From NCBI RefSeq assembly GCF_900142915.1, contig NZ_FRCM01000003.1, positions 248,504-312,503 on the forward strand: 64,000 nt of DNA. The letters are read 5' to 3'. Made by a program: the position numbers and the translations under genes. Under the pieces are notes generated by a model. It was not told the origin of the DNA. It made no database searches and saw only the letters and a list, made by a program, of their open reading frames with translations. Positions within the stretch are counted from its first letter, which is position 1; each line of letters opens with the position of its first letter. This document shows positions 9,245 to 18,115 of the stretch, one piece after another. This DNA is from Mucilaginibacter sp. OK098. Its GTDB lineage: Bacteria; Bacteroidota; Bacteroidia; Sphingobacteriales; Sphingobacteriaceae.

Positions 9245-12200
9245 ATGGATAAAAATTTACAAAGAAGAATGAAATGCGGTATTTCGTTATTTATAGGCAG
9301 CATGTTGCTTTGCCTATCAAGCTACGCGCAAACCTTCCGTATCTCAGGAAAGGTAACAAGCGCCGATAACTCTGAACCAATGGTAGGAGTGAGCATTAAA
9401 GTTAAAGGGACAGCAACCGGCACCCTGGCAGCTATTGACGGTAGTTATGTTATAACAGCAAAGCAAGGCGATATACTCGTCTTTACTTATTTAGGCTATA
9501 CACCTCAGCAAGTAACGGTTGCAAAACTCGACGTAATAAATGTTCAGTTGAGTTCAACATCCAGCAAATTAAACGAAGTTGTTGTTATTGGTTATGGTAA
9601 AGCGCGGAGACCAGACGTAACGGGCTCTATAAGTTCAATATCGGGGGCCGACCTGCGCCAAACGCAACCAACTACTTTTGACCAGGCCCTGCAGGGGAAA
9701 GTTGCCGGGGTTGTGGTTCAACAGATCTCGGGGCAACCCGGTGGCGGCGTATCTATTCAAATACGTGGAGTGTCGTCAATAAGCGGCACTAACTCGCCGT
9801 TGTATGTAATAGACGGTGTTATTATTCCTCCGGTAAACGACCCGGGTAAGGGTTCCAATCCATTAAATACCATCAATCCCGCTGAAATAGAATCAATAGA
9901 TGTATTGAAAGATGCCTCGGCAACAGCCATATACGGTTCGCAGGCAACCAATGGCGTAATTGTTATTACTACAAAAAGGGGCAAAGTTGGGCCGCCACAG
10001 ATAGCTTATGATTTCTATGCCGGTTACCAGGAAATACCAAAGCGGCTCCCGGTAGTGAACCTGCAGCAACTTGCCACTTTTATTAACGCCCGGGCTGTTG
10101 CCTGGGGCTTCGATGTGAGGCCCGAATTTGCCAACCCCCAATATTTAGGTACCGGTACCGACTGGCAAAAAGAATTGTTCCGAAAAGCACCGGAAAACAG
10201 TCACACAATTACTATAAGCGGCGGGGATACCAGAACCCAGTATTTACTATCAACCTCGTATTTTAATCAGCAAGGGATAGCCCTTGGATCTGATTTTAAA
10301 AGATACTCGGTACGGCTGAATTTAGATAATAAAACCACTAATTGGTTAAAAATTGGAACGAGCCTTCAATTGGCGCATGTTGATGAAAATGTAAATTCAA
10401 CTGCCAATAATGTAATTAACGCCGCGTTAAACAATACCCCTGATGTTGCGGTAACAAACCCTGACGGCTCCTGGGGTGGTGTTACCAACACCAGCGGCTG
10501 GGTGCAACCTACTGCCAACCCGGTGGCATTAGCCAAAATAGTCAAAAACCTAAGAAAGAGAAATCAAATATTCGGCAATGTATATGCCGAAATACAATTC
10601 ACTAAAGATCTGTCGCTGCGCAATGAACTATCCGGTAATTTCGATTTTAATACAGAAGATAGTTTTTCGCCAACTTATGCTTTTGGTAAAGGTGTTCCCA
10701 GCCCTAACAGCGGCTCCTCAAACGCCAGCCAAAATTTTTATACAGTAATTCGCAATTTTCTAACTTATAACCATAATTTCAGGAGATTTAATGTTAACGC
10801 TTTATTAGGGCATGAAGCGCAGTCAAGCACTTTCGAAAATGTTGGCGGTGCGCGAAGAAATTTCCCATCAAACAATGTACAGGCACTTAATGCCGGGGAT
10901 GCTACCACTGCCACAAACTCAGGCGATAATTCGGGCTATAATGGAGGCTCTGCACAGGAATCCTATTTCGGCCGTATCAATTTTTCCTGGGATGATAAAT
11001 ATCTGCTAACCGGCAATGTACGGAACGATGGTTCTTCAAATTTTCCAGCTAACAATCGTTGGGTTACTACCTATTCAGGTGGATTTGCCTGGAAAATTAA
11101 TAATGAGGCGTTTTTGAAAGGTGTGGAGAGTATAAATGAATTGAAGCTGAGGCTTGGCTATGGGCTTACCAACAATCAGGGCATACCGGGCAATACTTTT
11201 ATAACTCAACTTACATCGGTGTCTAATAGCCTGGCAGGTACAGCACAGTTTCAGAGCAATTTGGCAAATCCGTTCGTAAAGTGGGAAAAAACAGATTATT
11301 ACAGTGGGGGAATTGACGGAACGTTTTTGAATGGCCGCTTAAGTTTTTCATTTGATGTTTATGACCGTGAAACACACGGACTTTTATTGAAGGTACCGCT
11401 TCCGTTATACACCGGTACTGCCGCGGGTTATTCGCCGGGAACCATGGCAGCACCTTATGCCAATGTCGGTTCGCTCAGCAATAAAGGTTTTGACCTCCAA
11501 ATCAGTTCTACCAATATTAATTCTAAAAATTTTAATTGGAAAACCAGTGTTACCGTATCGCGGAATGTTAACAAAGTGCTCGATTTAGGTTCAGGTGGAA
11601 GTCAGGCTAACTTAAGCGAGTCATTTAATAACGATGTAATTGAAAAAACGGTAGTGGGCCAGCCCATTGGCGAATTTTATGGCTATGTATTTGATGGAAT
11701 TTTTTCAAAGCCAAGTGATTTTCAAAACCATGCCCGGCCTGTCGACCAAAGCGGCAAACCCTATCCAATTTCTCAGGCAGGCGGGGGGATTTGGTACGGC
11801 GACCGCATGTTCAAGGATTTGAATGGCGATGGCATTATTGACTCAAGAGACGAAACTTTTTTGGGTTCGCCGATCCCCAAATTCCAGTATGGTATCAATA
11901 ATACATTTATTTACAAAAATTTTGATTTGAATATTTTCTTCAGTGGCAGCTATGGCAACAAAGTGTTCAATCAATTGGCAGTATCGCAAACCAATTCGCA
12001 AAATAATACTACCTATTTTACATCAGTATTAAATTATGCACGGTTGGCTCTGGTAAACCCCAATGGCTCTGCATCCGATGTTAACAATGTATATGTTATC
12101 AACCCAAAAACAACCGTTGTAGGATTGAGAAATGACAATACCAACAGTAATAATCGTCCTAATAATTTGTTTATCGAGGATGGTTCATTCCTGCGGTGCA

Positions 12201-12424
12201 AAGACATCACATTAGGTTATCGGTTGCCAGAAAACCTTTTATCAAAAATATCTGCACGTTCTGTTCGGATATATGCTACTGTATCCAATGCCTTTTTAAT
12301 TACAAAATATAAGGGCATGGATCCTGAAATTGGCTCATGGAATCCGCTTCAGGCAGGTTGGGACGGCGGTAATTATCCGCTGCCAAGAATGTTTACTATT
12401 GGTGCAAACATAACCCTGAAATAA
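9245..12424 (+). CDS. susC: SusC-like TonB-dependent outer-membrane oligosaccharide transporter (first pair)
   Basis: The protein has 1059 residues, the usual SusC size. A signal peptide (MLLCLSSYAQ end) precedes a carboxypeptidase-D-like beta-sandwich (about 30-110, RISGKVTSADNSEPMVGVSI). The SusC signature NEVVVIGYGKARR comes next, then a plug domain and a 22-strand barrel with the characteristic FLRCKDITLGYRLP ending. It should import glycan fragments into the periplasm using TonB energy, capped by the SusD lipoprotein encoded 25 bp downstream. It carries the conserved promoter block in its leader. Confidence 0.95.
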   Translation: MDKNLQRRMKCGISLFIGSMLLCLSSYAQTFRISGKVTSADNSEPMVGVSIKVKGTATGTLAAIDGSYVITAKQGDILVFTYLGYTPQQVTVAKLDVINVQLSSTSSKLNEVVVIGYGKARRPDVTGSISSISGADLRQTQPTTFDQALQGKVAGVVVQQISGQPGGGVSIQIRGVSSISGTNSPLYVIDGVIIPPVNDPGKGSNPLNTINPAEIESIDVLKDASATAIYGSQATNGVIVITTKRGKVGPPQIAYDFYAGYQEIPKRLPVVNLQQLATFINARAVAWGFDVRPEFANPQYLGTGTDWQKELFRKAPENSHTITISGGDTRTQYLLSTSYFNQQGIALGSDFKRYSVRLNLDNKTTNWLKIGTSLQLAHVDENVNSTANNVINAALNNTPDVAVTNPDGSWGGVTNTSGWVQPTANPVALAKIVKNLRKRNQIFGNVYAEIQFTKDLSLRNELSGNFDFNTEDSFSPTYAFGKGVPSPNSGSSNASQNFYTVIRNFLTYNHNFRRFNVNALLGHEAQSSTFENVGGARRNFPSNNVQALNAGDATTATNSGDNSGYNGGSAQESYFGRINFSWDDKYLLTGNVRNDGSSNFPANNRWVTTYSGGFAWKINNEAFLKGVESINELKLRLGYGLTNNQGIPGNTFITQLTSVSNSLAGTAQFQSNLANPFVKWEKTDYYSGGIDGTFLNGRLSFSFDVYDRETHGLLLKVPLPLYTGTAAGYSPGTMAAPYANVGSLSNKGFDLQISSTNINSKNFNWKTSVTVSRNVNKVLDLGSGGSQANLSESFNNDVIEKTVVGQPIGEFYGYVFDGIFSKPSDFQNHARPVDQSGKPYPISQAGGGIWYGDRMFKDLNGDGIIDSRDETFLGSPIPKFQYGINNTFIYKNFDLNIFFSGSYGNKVFNQLAVSQTNSQNNTTYFTSVLNYARLALVNPNGSASDVNNVYVINPKTTVVGLRNDNTNSNNRPNNLFIEDGSFLRCKDITLGYRLPENLLSKISARSVRIYATVSNAFLITKYKGMDPEIGSWNPLQAGWDGGNYPLPRMFTIGANITLK

Positions 12425-12449
12425 TAAAACGATCACCGATTTAAAATAT

Positions 12450-14048
12450 ATGTTTATGAAATCAATTAACAAAATTATCATCATCCTGCTATTTGCAGCA
12501 GCAATTGCCGGATGTAAAAAGAGTTTCCTTGACCGTCCGTCCAACTCGCAGATCAGCTCTAACAATTTTTACAAAACCAATGCCGATTTAAGGCTGGCTA
12601 CGGCAAGCCTATACGCCGGTGCGGAGTGGTGGCGATGGAGTAATAACGCTTTGATTCCACTTGGCGACGTATTGGCCGGCACCGGTGGTTTCCAATATAA
12701 TGGCGATTTAGTACAGCTTTATACACGTACTATTACCGGGCAAAATAATCTTGTGTCAGATGGTTGGATTGGCTTGTACAGTGTTATAGCGCAATGTAAT
12801 ACGGTTATTAATGCCATACAGCAGCAGGCGCCCGCATCCATCCTGCCGGCAGACAAAAATGCGGCTATAGCAGAGGCGAAATTTATTCGTGCCGTAGCTT
12901 ATTATCATTTGGCCGTGTATTGGGGGGCTGTACCTATTATTGAAGATAACACCAAACTGATAAAAGATCCGCTGCTTAACCGCAACATTGTTTCGGATGT
13001 TTATAAATTCATAGCCAGAGACCTAACTTACGCAGCGCAAAATCTTCCCAAAACAGATGAAAAAGGCCGGGTAACTTCATGGTCGGCGCAGGGAATGCTG
13101 GGCAAAGCATATTTGACGATGGCCGGTGTAGGCAAAAGTGGCGGGATGCGCGACCAGGCTTTGCTTGACAGTGCCAAAAAGTATGCGGGCAATGTATGTA
13201 AAAATAGCGGATTGGCGTTATTTTCCAGCTACTATGACCTTTTCAAGTCGCAAAACAACGATAGCCCGGAATCATTATTTGCCCTTCAATGGGCCGCAGG
13301 TGTGGGTTACGGTAATGGCAACGACATACAAACTTATTTTGCACCAACCAGCGAGGTGCTTCCTCAAAAGAACGGTGGATGGGAAGGATTACAGCCAACT
13401 TACGATTTATATCGGATGTATACGGCCAAGGATACAGTAAGGCGCAAAGCCACCATTATGCTCACCGGAGATTATTATCCCGAATTGAATGCAGCCGGTG
13501 GTGGTTATAAGGCAGGCGGTGTGGGCATGAAAAAACACGTTATTGGCAACGAAAAAGATAACAATGCACCAACAATGGATATTTGGTCATCCGTTGAACA
13601 CAATGCAATTCTTAGATTGGCTGATGTGTATTTGGTGTATGCCGAAGCTATTTTGGGTAATAGCGCCACTACTGCCGATGGTAATGCGCTGTACTTTTTC
13701 AATGCTGTACGGAAAAGGGCCGGCGTGGACCCTGTGGCTGTGCTTGACCCTGTTACATTGCGTACCGAGCGGAGAGTTGAACTTGCTTTTGAAGGGCAAT
13801 ATTGGATAGACCTGGTTAGGTATTCTTATTATGATCCGGCTAATGCTGTGAAGTTACTTAATGATCAGGATGCAACTCACGGTCGGATTTCGTTTACTTA
13901 TGATCCTAAAACGCATGTGGCTACAAGGGATACTACTGCCCCTCCGTCTGCGCTTCCGGCAACTATTAGTGCATTTACATTACCAATTCCGGCATCTGAG
14001 TTAACCAGTGACCCTAAATTAACACAGCCACCAGTACCTTACTATTAA
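12450..14048 (+). CDS. susD: SusD-like surface glycan-binding lipoprotein (first pair)
   Basis: This 532-residue protein has a lipoprotein signal (AAAIAGCKKSFLDRPS) and the RagB/SusD fold. It shows the N-terminal SNNFYKTNADLRLATASLYA helix and the AEAKFIRAVAYYHLAVYWG TPR helix. The C-terminal ERRVELAFEGQYWIDLVRY and the FTLPIPASELTSDP close are also present. ATG codons at 12450 and 12456 are both possible. It pairs with the preceding SusC and should act as the lid of the importer. Confidence 0.95.
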   Translation: MFMKSINKIIIILLFAAAIAGCKKSFLDRPSNSQISSNNFYKTNADLRLATASLYAGAEWWRWSNNALIPLGDVLAGTGGFQYNGDLVQLYTRTITGQNNLVSDGWIGLYSVIAQCNTVINAIQQQAPASILPADKNAAIAEAKFIRAVAYYHLAVYWGAVPIIEDNTKLIKDPLLNRNIVSDVYKFIARDLTYAAQNLPKTDEKGRVTSWSAQGMLGKAYLTMAGVGKSGGMRDQALLDSAKKYAGNVCKNSGLALFSSYYDLFKSQNNDSPESLFALQWAAGVGYGNGNDIQTYFAPTSEVLPQKNGGWEGLQPTYDLYRMYTAKDTVRRKATIMLTGDYYPELNAAGGGYKAGGVGMKKHVIGNEKDNNAPTMDIWSSVEHNAILRLADVYLVYAEAILGNSATTADGNALYFFNAVRKRAGVDPVAVLDPVTLRTERRVELAFEGQYWIDLVRYSYYDPANAVKLLNDQDATHGRISFTYDPKTHVATRDTTAPPSALPATISAFTLPIPASELTSDPKLTQPPVPYY

Positions 14049-14073
14049 TTTTAATAATTAAAAATATATAATT

Positions 14074-15288
14074 ATGAAAAAGAATTCATTTATCCGCTTG
14101 TGTTTATTGGCACTCATCTTCGGGATGGTGGCTTTATTCTCTGCTTGTAAGAAGAACAACGACAGCGGTGCTGCTCCTGTTATTACCGGCGTAAGACTTT
14201 ATAAACCGTCACCTGGCGATACGGCATTAAAAAGCGTTCAGCCCCAGGGCCAGTATGTGGTTTTAGAAGGCCATCACCTGAAAAATGCCGTGCTGATAAC
14301 TTTTGACGGTGTGAAGGTGCCTTTCAACATCGCACTGTTTTCAGATACGAGCGCAGTTGTACAGATACCTTCTATAATCCCGTATGACAATGTTTCAGCC
14401 AGTGATTTAAACACCATTAAGTACTTTACCACCAACGGTTCCACCACTTTCAATTATAATATCATAATTCCGCCGCCCGTTATAACAGGTATTTCAAACG
14501 AAGACGCCTCCGTTGGCGACTCTGTCAAGATCTATGGCGCAAATTTCTTTTTAATAAAGAGTTTAACCTACGCTGGTTTACCTATACCCGTTACCGGATA
14601 TTCGCATTCAGGCGATGGGACAGTTATCAGTTTGGCAGTACCTTCAGGAATTCCGCAAACTGGCGGAATTGTTTCTGTTACTACAAAATCAGGGGTAGCC
14701 TCTACCGTTTACAACGTTGAAGATTTTGTTGACGGTGTGTTTCAAAACTGGGACAATGTTAACGGTTATCCATGGGGTTGCGGCTCATCAAACAGCTCGG
14801 CAGACTATCCGGGTAATGCTAATTGGTATGGTGTATTTAGCACATCTGACATGGCGGCTCACGATGGTAGTTGGTGGGCTCATCCTGGCGTAAATATGGG
14901 AGGCAACCAATGGGTGCCAGCTTCTGATATTTCAAACAGCCCGGCTAATTACGCGGTAAAATTTGAAATATCTGTGCCCGCTTCTACACCGTGGACCAAT
15001 GGTTCTATTTTTGTAGCAGTAAACTATAGTTTTAACTATATAGCATTGTATAGGCCATGGAAAAGCAGTGGTTCATTTACCACCAACGGCTGGCAAACGG
15101 TAACTATTCCTTTGTCGACCTTTAAACCTAATAACGGTACAGGCGACCCCAGCGTTGCATCAATAACAGCTTTGGTTGGCGCCAGCGGTAATAATGGTAT
15201 GAATATCTGGTTTATGAATGATGGCGATACCCCTGTAACGTCATTTAAGGCAGCAATAGATAATATCCGGGTTGTAAAAATTAAATAA
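14074..15288 (+). CDS. Surface glycan-binding protein with IPT/TIG domains (SGBP-B type)
   Basis: A 404-residue lipoprotein (signal ending VALFSACKKNN) with two IPT/TIG immunoglobulin-like domains: PVITGVRLYKPSPGDTALK at about 30-125, and PVITGISNEDASVGDSVKIY at about 130-215. A C-terminal region rich in Trp and Tyr (NVNGYPWGCGSS, SWWAHPGVN, YRPWKSSGSF) is the probable glycan-binding platform. It sits 25 bp after SusD and ends at a strong terminator, so susC-susD-SGBP form one unit. The layout is the same as in described xyloglucan loci of Bacteroides. The ligand is inferred. Confidence 0.85.
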   Translation: MKKNSFIRLCLLALIFGMVALFSACKKNNDSGAAPVITGVRLYKPSPGDTALKSVQPQGQYVVLEGHHLKNAVLITFDGVKVPFNIALFSDTSAVVQIPSIIPYDNVSASDLNTIKYFTTNGSTTFNYNIIIPPPVITGISNEDASVGDSVKIYGANFFLIKSLTYAGLPIPVTGYSHSGDGTVISLAVPSGIPQTGGIVSVTTKSGVASTVYNVEDFVDGVFQNWDNVNGYPWGCGSSNSSADYPGNANWYGVFSTSDMAAHDGSWWAHPGVNMGGNQWVPASDISNSPANYAVKFEISVPASTPWTNGSIFVAVNYSFNYIALYRPWKSSGSFTTNGWQTVTIPLSTFKPNNGTGDPSVASITALVGASGNNGMNIWFMNDGDTPVTSFKAAIDNIRVVKIK

Positions 15289-15292
15289 ACTA

Positions 15293-15326
15293 AAGCCCCA
15301 CAGCAGCATATTGCTGCGGGGCTTTT
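15293..15326 (+). terminator. Rho-independent terminator after the susC-susD-SGBP unit
   Basis: AGCCCCACAGCA and TGCTGCGGGGCT form a 12-bp stem with one A:C mismatch around a short loop, followed by TTTTT. Confidence 0.85.
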
Positions 15327-15362
15327 TAACAAACAAAAAGGTTACTTTTTCCCTAAAACAAA

Positions 15363-16877
15363 ATGTATATGAAAATAAGGTTAAGAAAAATTGAGACGGT
15401 GTATGCCATCATGGGGATATGTATTGCAGCTATGGTTGCGATCTCTTGTAAAAAAAATGAGACAGCGGCGCCAAAGCTTACACTTTCCAATTTAACAGAT
15501 ACTATACCCGAGGGTGGTGGTACCAAGGCTTTGGCGTTTACTTCTAATGCTGCATGGAGCGTTGATACTACTGGTACAGGATGGCTGCATTTGAGCCAAA
15601 CATCAGGCAATAGCGGTGCTGCAACCATTAATTTGACAGCAGCAGGAAATTCAACAGGCAGTACCCGTTCTGTGCTTTTGAATTTAATTTCAACTAACGG
15701 CCAAAGCCGGCGGATTTCGGTATTACAAGCTCCCCAAATTTATCCATCCTATAATACATCGGCCATCGCACCCGATGCAACCGGCATGGGCAGCACTGCT
15801 ACGCAATTGGCCGCAAATATTAAAATGGGATGGAATATTTATAACACAATGGAAGCCTCCGGCGGAGAAATCCGATGGGGAAACCCTAAAATTACCCAGC
15901 AACTGATTGACCTGGTAAAACAAAGTGGAATGAATGCCATACGCATACCGATCCAGTACGATTGGTCGCATATAATTGATAAGAAAACAGCCAAAATAGA
16001 TCCTGTATGGCTTGCACGGGTTAAAGCAGTGGTTCAATATTGCTTTAATGACAATCTGTATGTAGTGGTCAATATCCATTATGATGGTGGCTGGCTTGAT
16101 TGCACAGCTACTGGTGCGAAGCAGGACACTGTTAATGCGAAGCAAAAAGCATATTGGGAGCAAATAGCAACAACATTGCGGGATTTTGACGAACATTTGA
16201 TGTTTGCCAGTTCCAACGAACCCAATGCGTCCGATGTTCCCACAACAGTTACGTTAATGCATTATCACCAAACGTTTATTAATGCAGTGCGCAGTACCGG
16301 CGGTAAAAACAGTTACCGTGCCTTGATTATTCAGTCCCCTTCTACATCAATTGATTTGGCTAACGCTTATCTCAATCAGGCTAACGTATATAAAACACCC
16401 ACACTGCCTACTGACCCCGCACCTCATAAAATGATGCTTGAGTTCCACTATTATAATCCGCCGCAGTTTTGCATATTAGGTGGCGACGCAAGCTGGGGAA
16501 AAGAATGGTATTTTTGGGGAAAAGACTTTCATACAAAAAATCCGCTCTTCCTTGACCGCAACTCCACAGCTCCAACAGAAGAACACTATGTAGACTCTAT
16601 ATTTAACACTGTGAAAGTAAACTTTGCTTCGAAGGGTATTCCATTGGTTATGGGCGAATTTGACGTGCAATATCACGCTGAGAGATTAAAAGGGTATCCT
16701 CAGGATTCGCTATTGGCGTTAAAGTCGGGTTGGCATTTCTATGCTTATGTTACAAAACAAGCCAAAGCAAATGGCGTGCTGCCGTTTTTATGGGCCAGTG
16801 GTATATTTAACCGGTCAACTAACACTATAGGAGACCAGGCGGCACTGGATTCGTTGAAAAAAGGAGCAGGGTTTTAA
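15363..16877 (+). CDS. BACON-GH5 endo-xyloglucanase lipoprotein
   Basis: This 504-residue protein has a lipoprotein signal (MVAISCKKNETA). A BACON domain follows at about 35-120 (SNAAWSVDTTGTGWLHLSQ, with RRISVLQAP at its end). The GH5 barrel has acid/base Glu286 in FASSNEPNA and nucleophile Glu432 in PLVMGEFDVQ. The domain order is that of the cell-surface GH5_4 endo-xyloglucanases of Bacteroides, so backbone cleavage of xyloglucan at the cell surface is the likely role. ATG codons lie at 15363 and 15369. Despite being next to the SGBP gene, a terminator separates them. Its 3' side is followed by a fragment resembling the SGBP tail. Confidence 0.9.
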   Translation: MYMKIRLRKIETVYAIMGICIAAMVAISCKKNETAAPKLTLSNLTDTIPEGGGTKALAFTSNAAWSVDTTGTGWLHLSQTSGNSGAATINLTAAGNSTGSTRSVLLNLISTNGQSRRISVLQAPQIYPSYNTSAIAPDATGMGSTATQLAANIKMGWNIYNTMEASGGEIRWGNPKITQQLIDLVKQSGMNAIRIPIQYDWSHIIDKKTAKIDPVWLARVKAVVQYCFNDNLYVVVNIHYDGGWLDCTATGAKQDTVNAKQKAYWEQIATTLRDFDEHLMFASSNEPNASDVPTTVTLMHYHQTFINAVRSTGGKNSYRALIIQSPSTSIDLANAYLNQANVYKTPTLPTDPAPHKMMLEFHYYNPPQFCILGGDASWGKEWYFWGKDFHTKNPLFLDRNSTAPTEEHYVDSIFNTVKVNFASKGIPLVMGEFDVQYHAERLKGYPQDSLLALKSGWHFYAYVTKQAKANGVLPFLWASGIFNRSTNTIGDQAALDSLKKGAGF

Positions 16878-16887
16878 GCAGAAAAGA

Positions 16888-16944
16888 TCAAACTATGATT
16901 TTATCACAGCAATAGATAACATCCGGTTTGTGAAAATTAATTAA
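16888..16944 (+). pseudogene. Remnant of an SGBP C-terminus
   Basis: The 19-codon stretch ends YDFITAIDNIRFVKIN-stop. This matches the last residues of the SGBP at 14074-15288 (SFKAAIDNIRVVKIK-stop). At the DNA level 15251-15288 and 16907-16944 differ at about five positions. No start codon or upstream body is left, so this is the 3' scar of a lost or recombined binding-protein gene. Confidence 0.6.
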
Positions 16945-16969
16945 TGCAGTTTTTAGTTAGTTTATATAT

Positions 16970-17008
16970 GCCACGGGCCTTTCAAAAGGAGGCCCGGGCT
17001 TTTTTTAA
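16970..17008 (+). terminator. Rho-independent terminator after BACON-GH5 and the SGBP scar
   Basis: CGGGCCT and AGGCCCG pair around a short loop at 16974-16996, and the stem is followed by a run of seven T. Confidence 0.8.
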
Positions 17009-17151
17009 TAAATAAAAGCGTTGTTTACCCGTCATGAGAACAGAGGTAATAAGTGATGTTTTTGGGGCTATTTTACTGATCTGCAATGCGTTGAATTTAA
17101 TCAGGTGTGTGGTTTTTAATAAGTCGTTTAATAGTAAATCTTATTTATAAA

Positions 17152-17673
17152 ATGGGAAAGAGAAATGCCTTTAAAGGAGTGGAAACGCTTCACGAAGCTT
17201 TTAATAAGGTACAGATGAATATGCATTTTGAACAGGTGGATGTACAAAATGAAGATGAGAAATTTTTAGCAGAATTAGTTAAATACATCAGGGAAAATAT
17301 TTCAAGCCCTGACCTGTCCGTTGAGGCACTCAGTTGTGAAATGAAAATGAGCCGGGTGTGGCTTTATAGAAAAATTTTAATGCTTACGGGCAAGTCGCCA
17401 ATCGAATTTATACGTGCAATCCGGCTACAGAAAGCAGTTCTATTGCTCGGAAATCCACAGATGAGCATCGGCCGGATCGCCAGTGAAGTTGGGTTTGACA
17501 ATCCTCCTTATTTTTCAAAGATTTTTAAAAAAGAATATGATATACTTCCCTCAATCTACATTCATTTTGCCCGAAAAACTAAAGCCCAGGCCATATTAAA
17601 TGATTATGCGCTGACTAGTGTGGCTAAAACAGACGGATATTGTGATAGCGGTATGTCAAATCAAAAACTTTAA
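17152..17673 (+). CDS. Orphan AraC-type output module derived from an HTCS
   Basis: The ATG at 17152 (MGKRNAFKGVE) gives 173 residues. The C-terminal ~100 residues closely match the DNA-binding end of the HTCS at 4464: NEDEKFLAELVKYI, LMLTGKSPIEFIRAIRLQKA and VGFDNPPYFSKIFKKEYDI have direct counterparts there. The frame upstream of the ATG, from GTG 17107, still encodes FLISRLIVNLIYKMGKRNAF. That resembles the last helix and linker of a receiver domain, so the gene descends from a larger HTCS. Sensor, kinase and the receiver Asp are gone. It may be a relic, or a constitutive or competing DNA binder at the locus promoters; function is not known. Confidence 0.7.
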   Translation: MGKRNAFKGVETLHEAFNKVQMNMHFEQVDVQNEDEKFLAELVKYIRENISSPDLSVEALSCEMKMSRVWLYRKILMLTGKSPIEFIRAIRLQKAVLLLGNPQMSIGRIASEVGFDNPPYFSKIFKKEYDILPSIYIHFARKTKAQAILNDYALTSVAKTDGYCDSGMSNQKL

Positions 17674-18115
17674 TTTATTCAAAAAATAGCATAATTTACT
17701 AATATTCAATAAGTAACATGTTAATTTAAAGTTGCTTATAGTTGTTTGAACATTTGTTCTATATTTTTAATCAACTCTGCTATGCTTTTTTTTTAAGTAA
17801 TCATAGCTTCACCCTTCCGAACTATGGTTCAATATGAACGTGTTTAAACATACTGTCTTTGAATCGTATTCGATCAATTATAACAATTTGAACCTGCGCG
17901 GTTAACTTATTTTTTGACTTATCTAAACGGCTTTATACCTGTCTTAAGTTTTTTTGATGGTAGCAGAGCGCCTGATGTAAGAATTATAAGCCGCAATAAA
18001 GGCAGGGATTGTTGGCGTGATAAGGTACAATAGTCACGGATTACATTACTTAAACAAAATTAGGTACCCTGGGAAAACTGATAAAAATAACATATTCAAA
18101 TTAAATTAATATTTC
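17674..18115 (+). promoter_or_regulatory. Promoter/leader of GH3 with conserved HTCS-type box (copy C)
   Basis: The block spans about 17749-17960. It has AACATTTGTTCTATATTTTT, CAACTCTGC and TCATAGCTTC, then CAATTATAACAA, TTATTTTTTGAC at 17907, TATACCTG and CTTAAGTTTTTTTGATGG. The distance from first box to TTATTTTTTGA is about 158 bp, against about 151 and 152 in the other two good copies. The leader to the GH3 ATG is about 170 nt. Confidence 0.65.
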
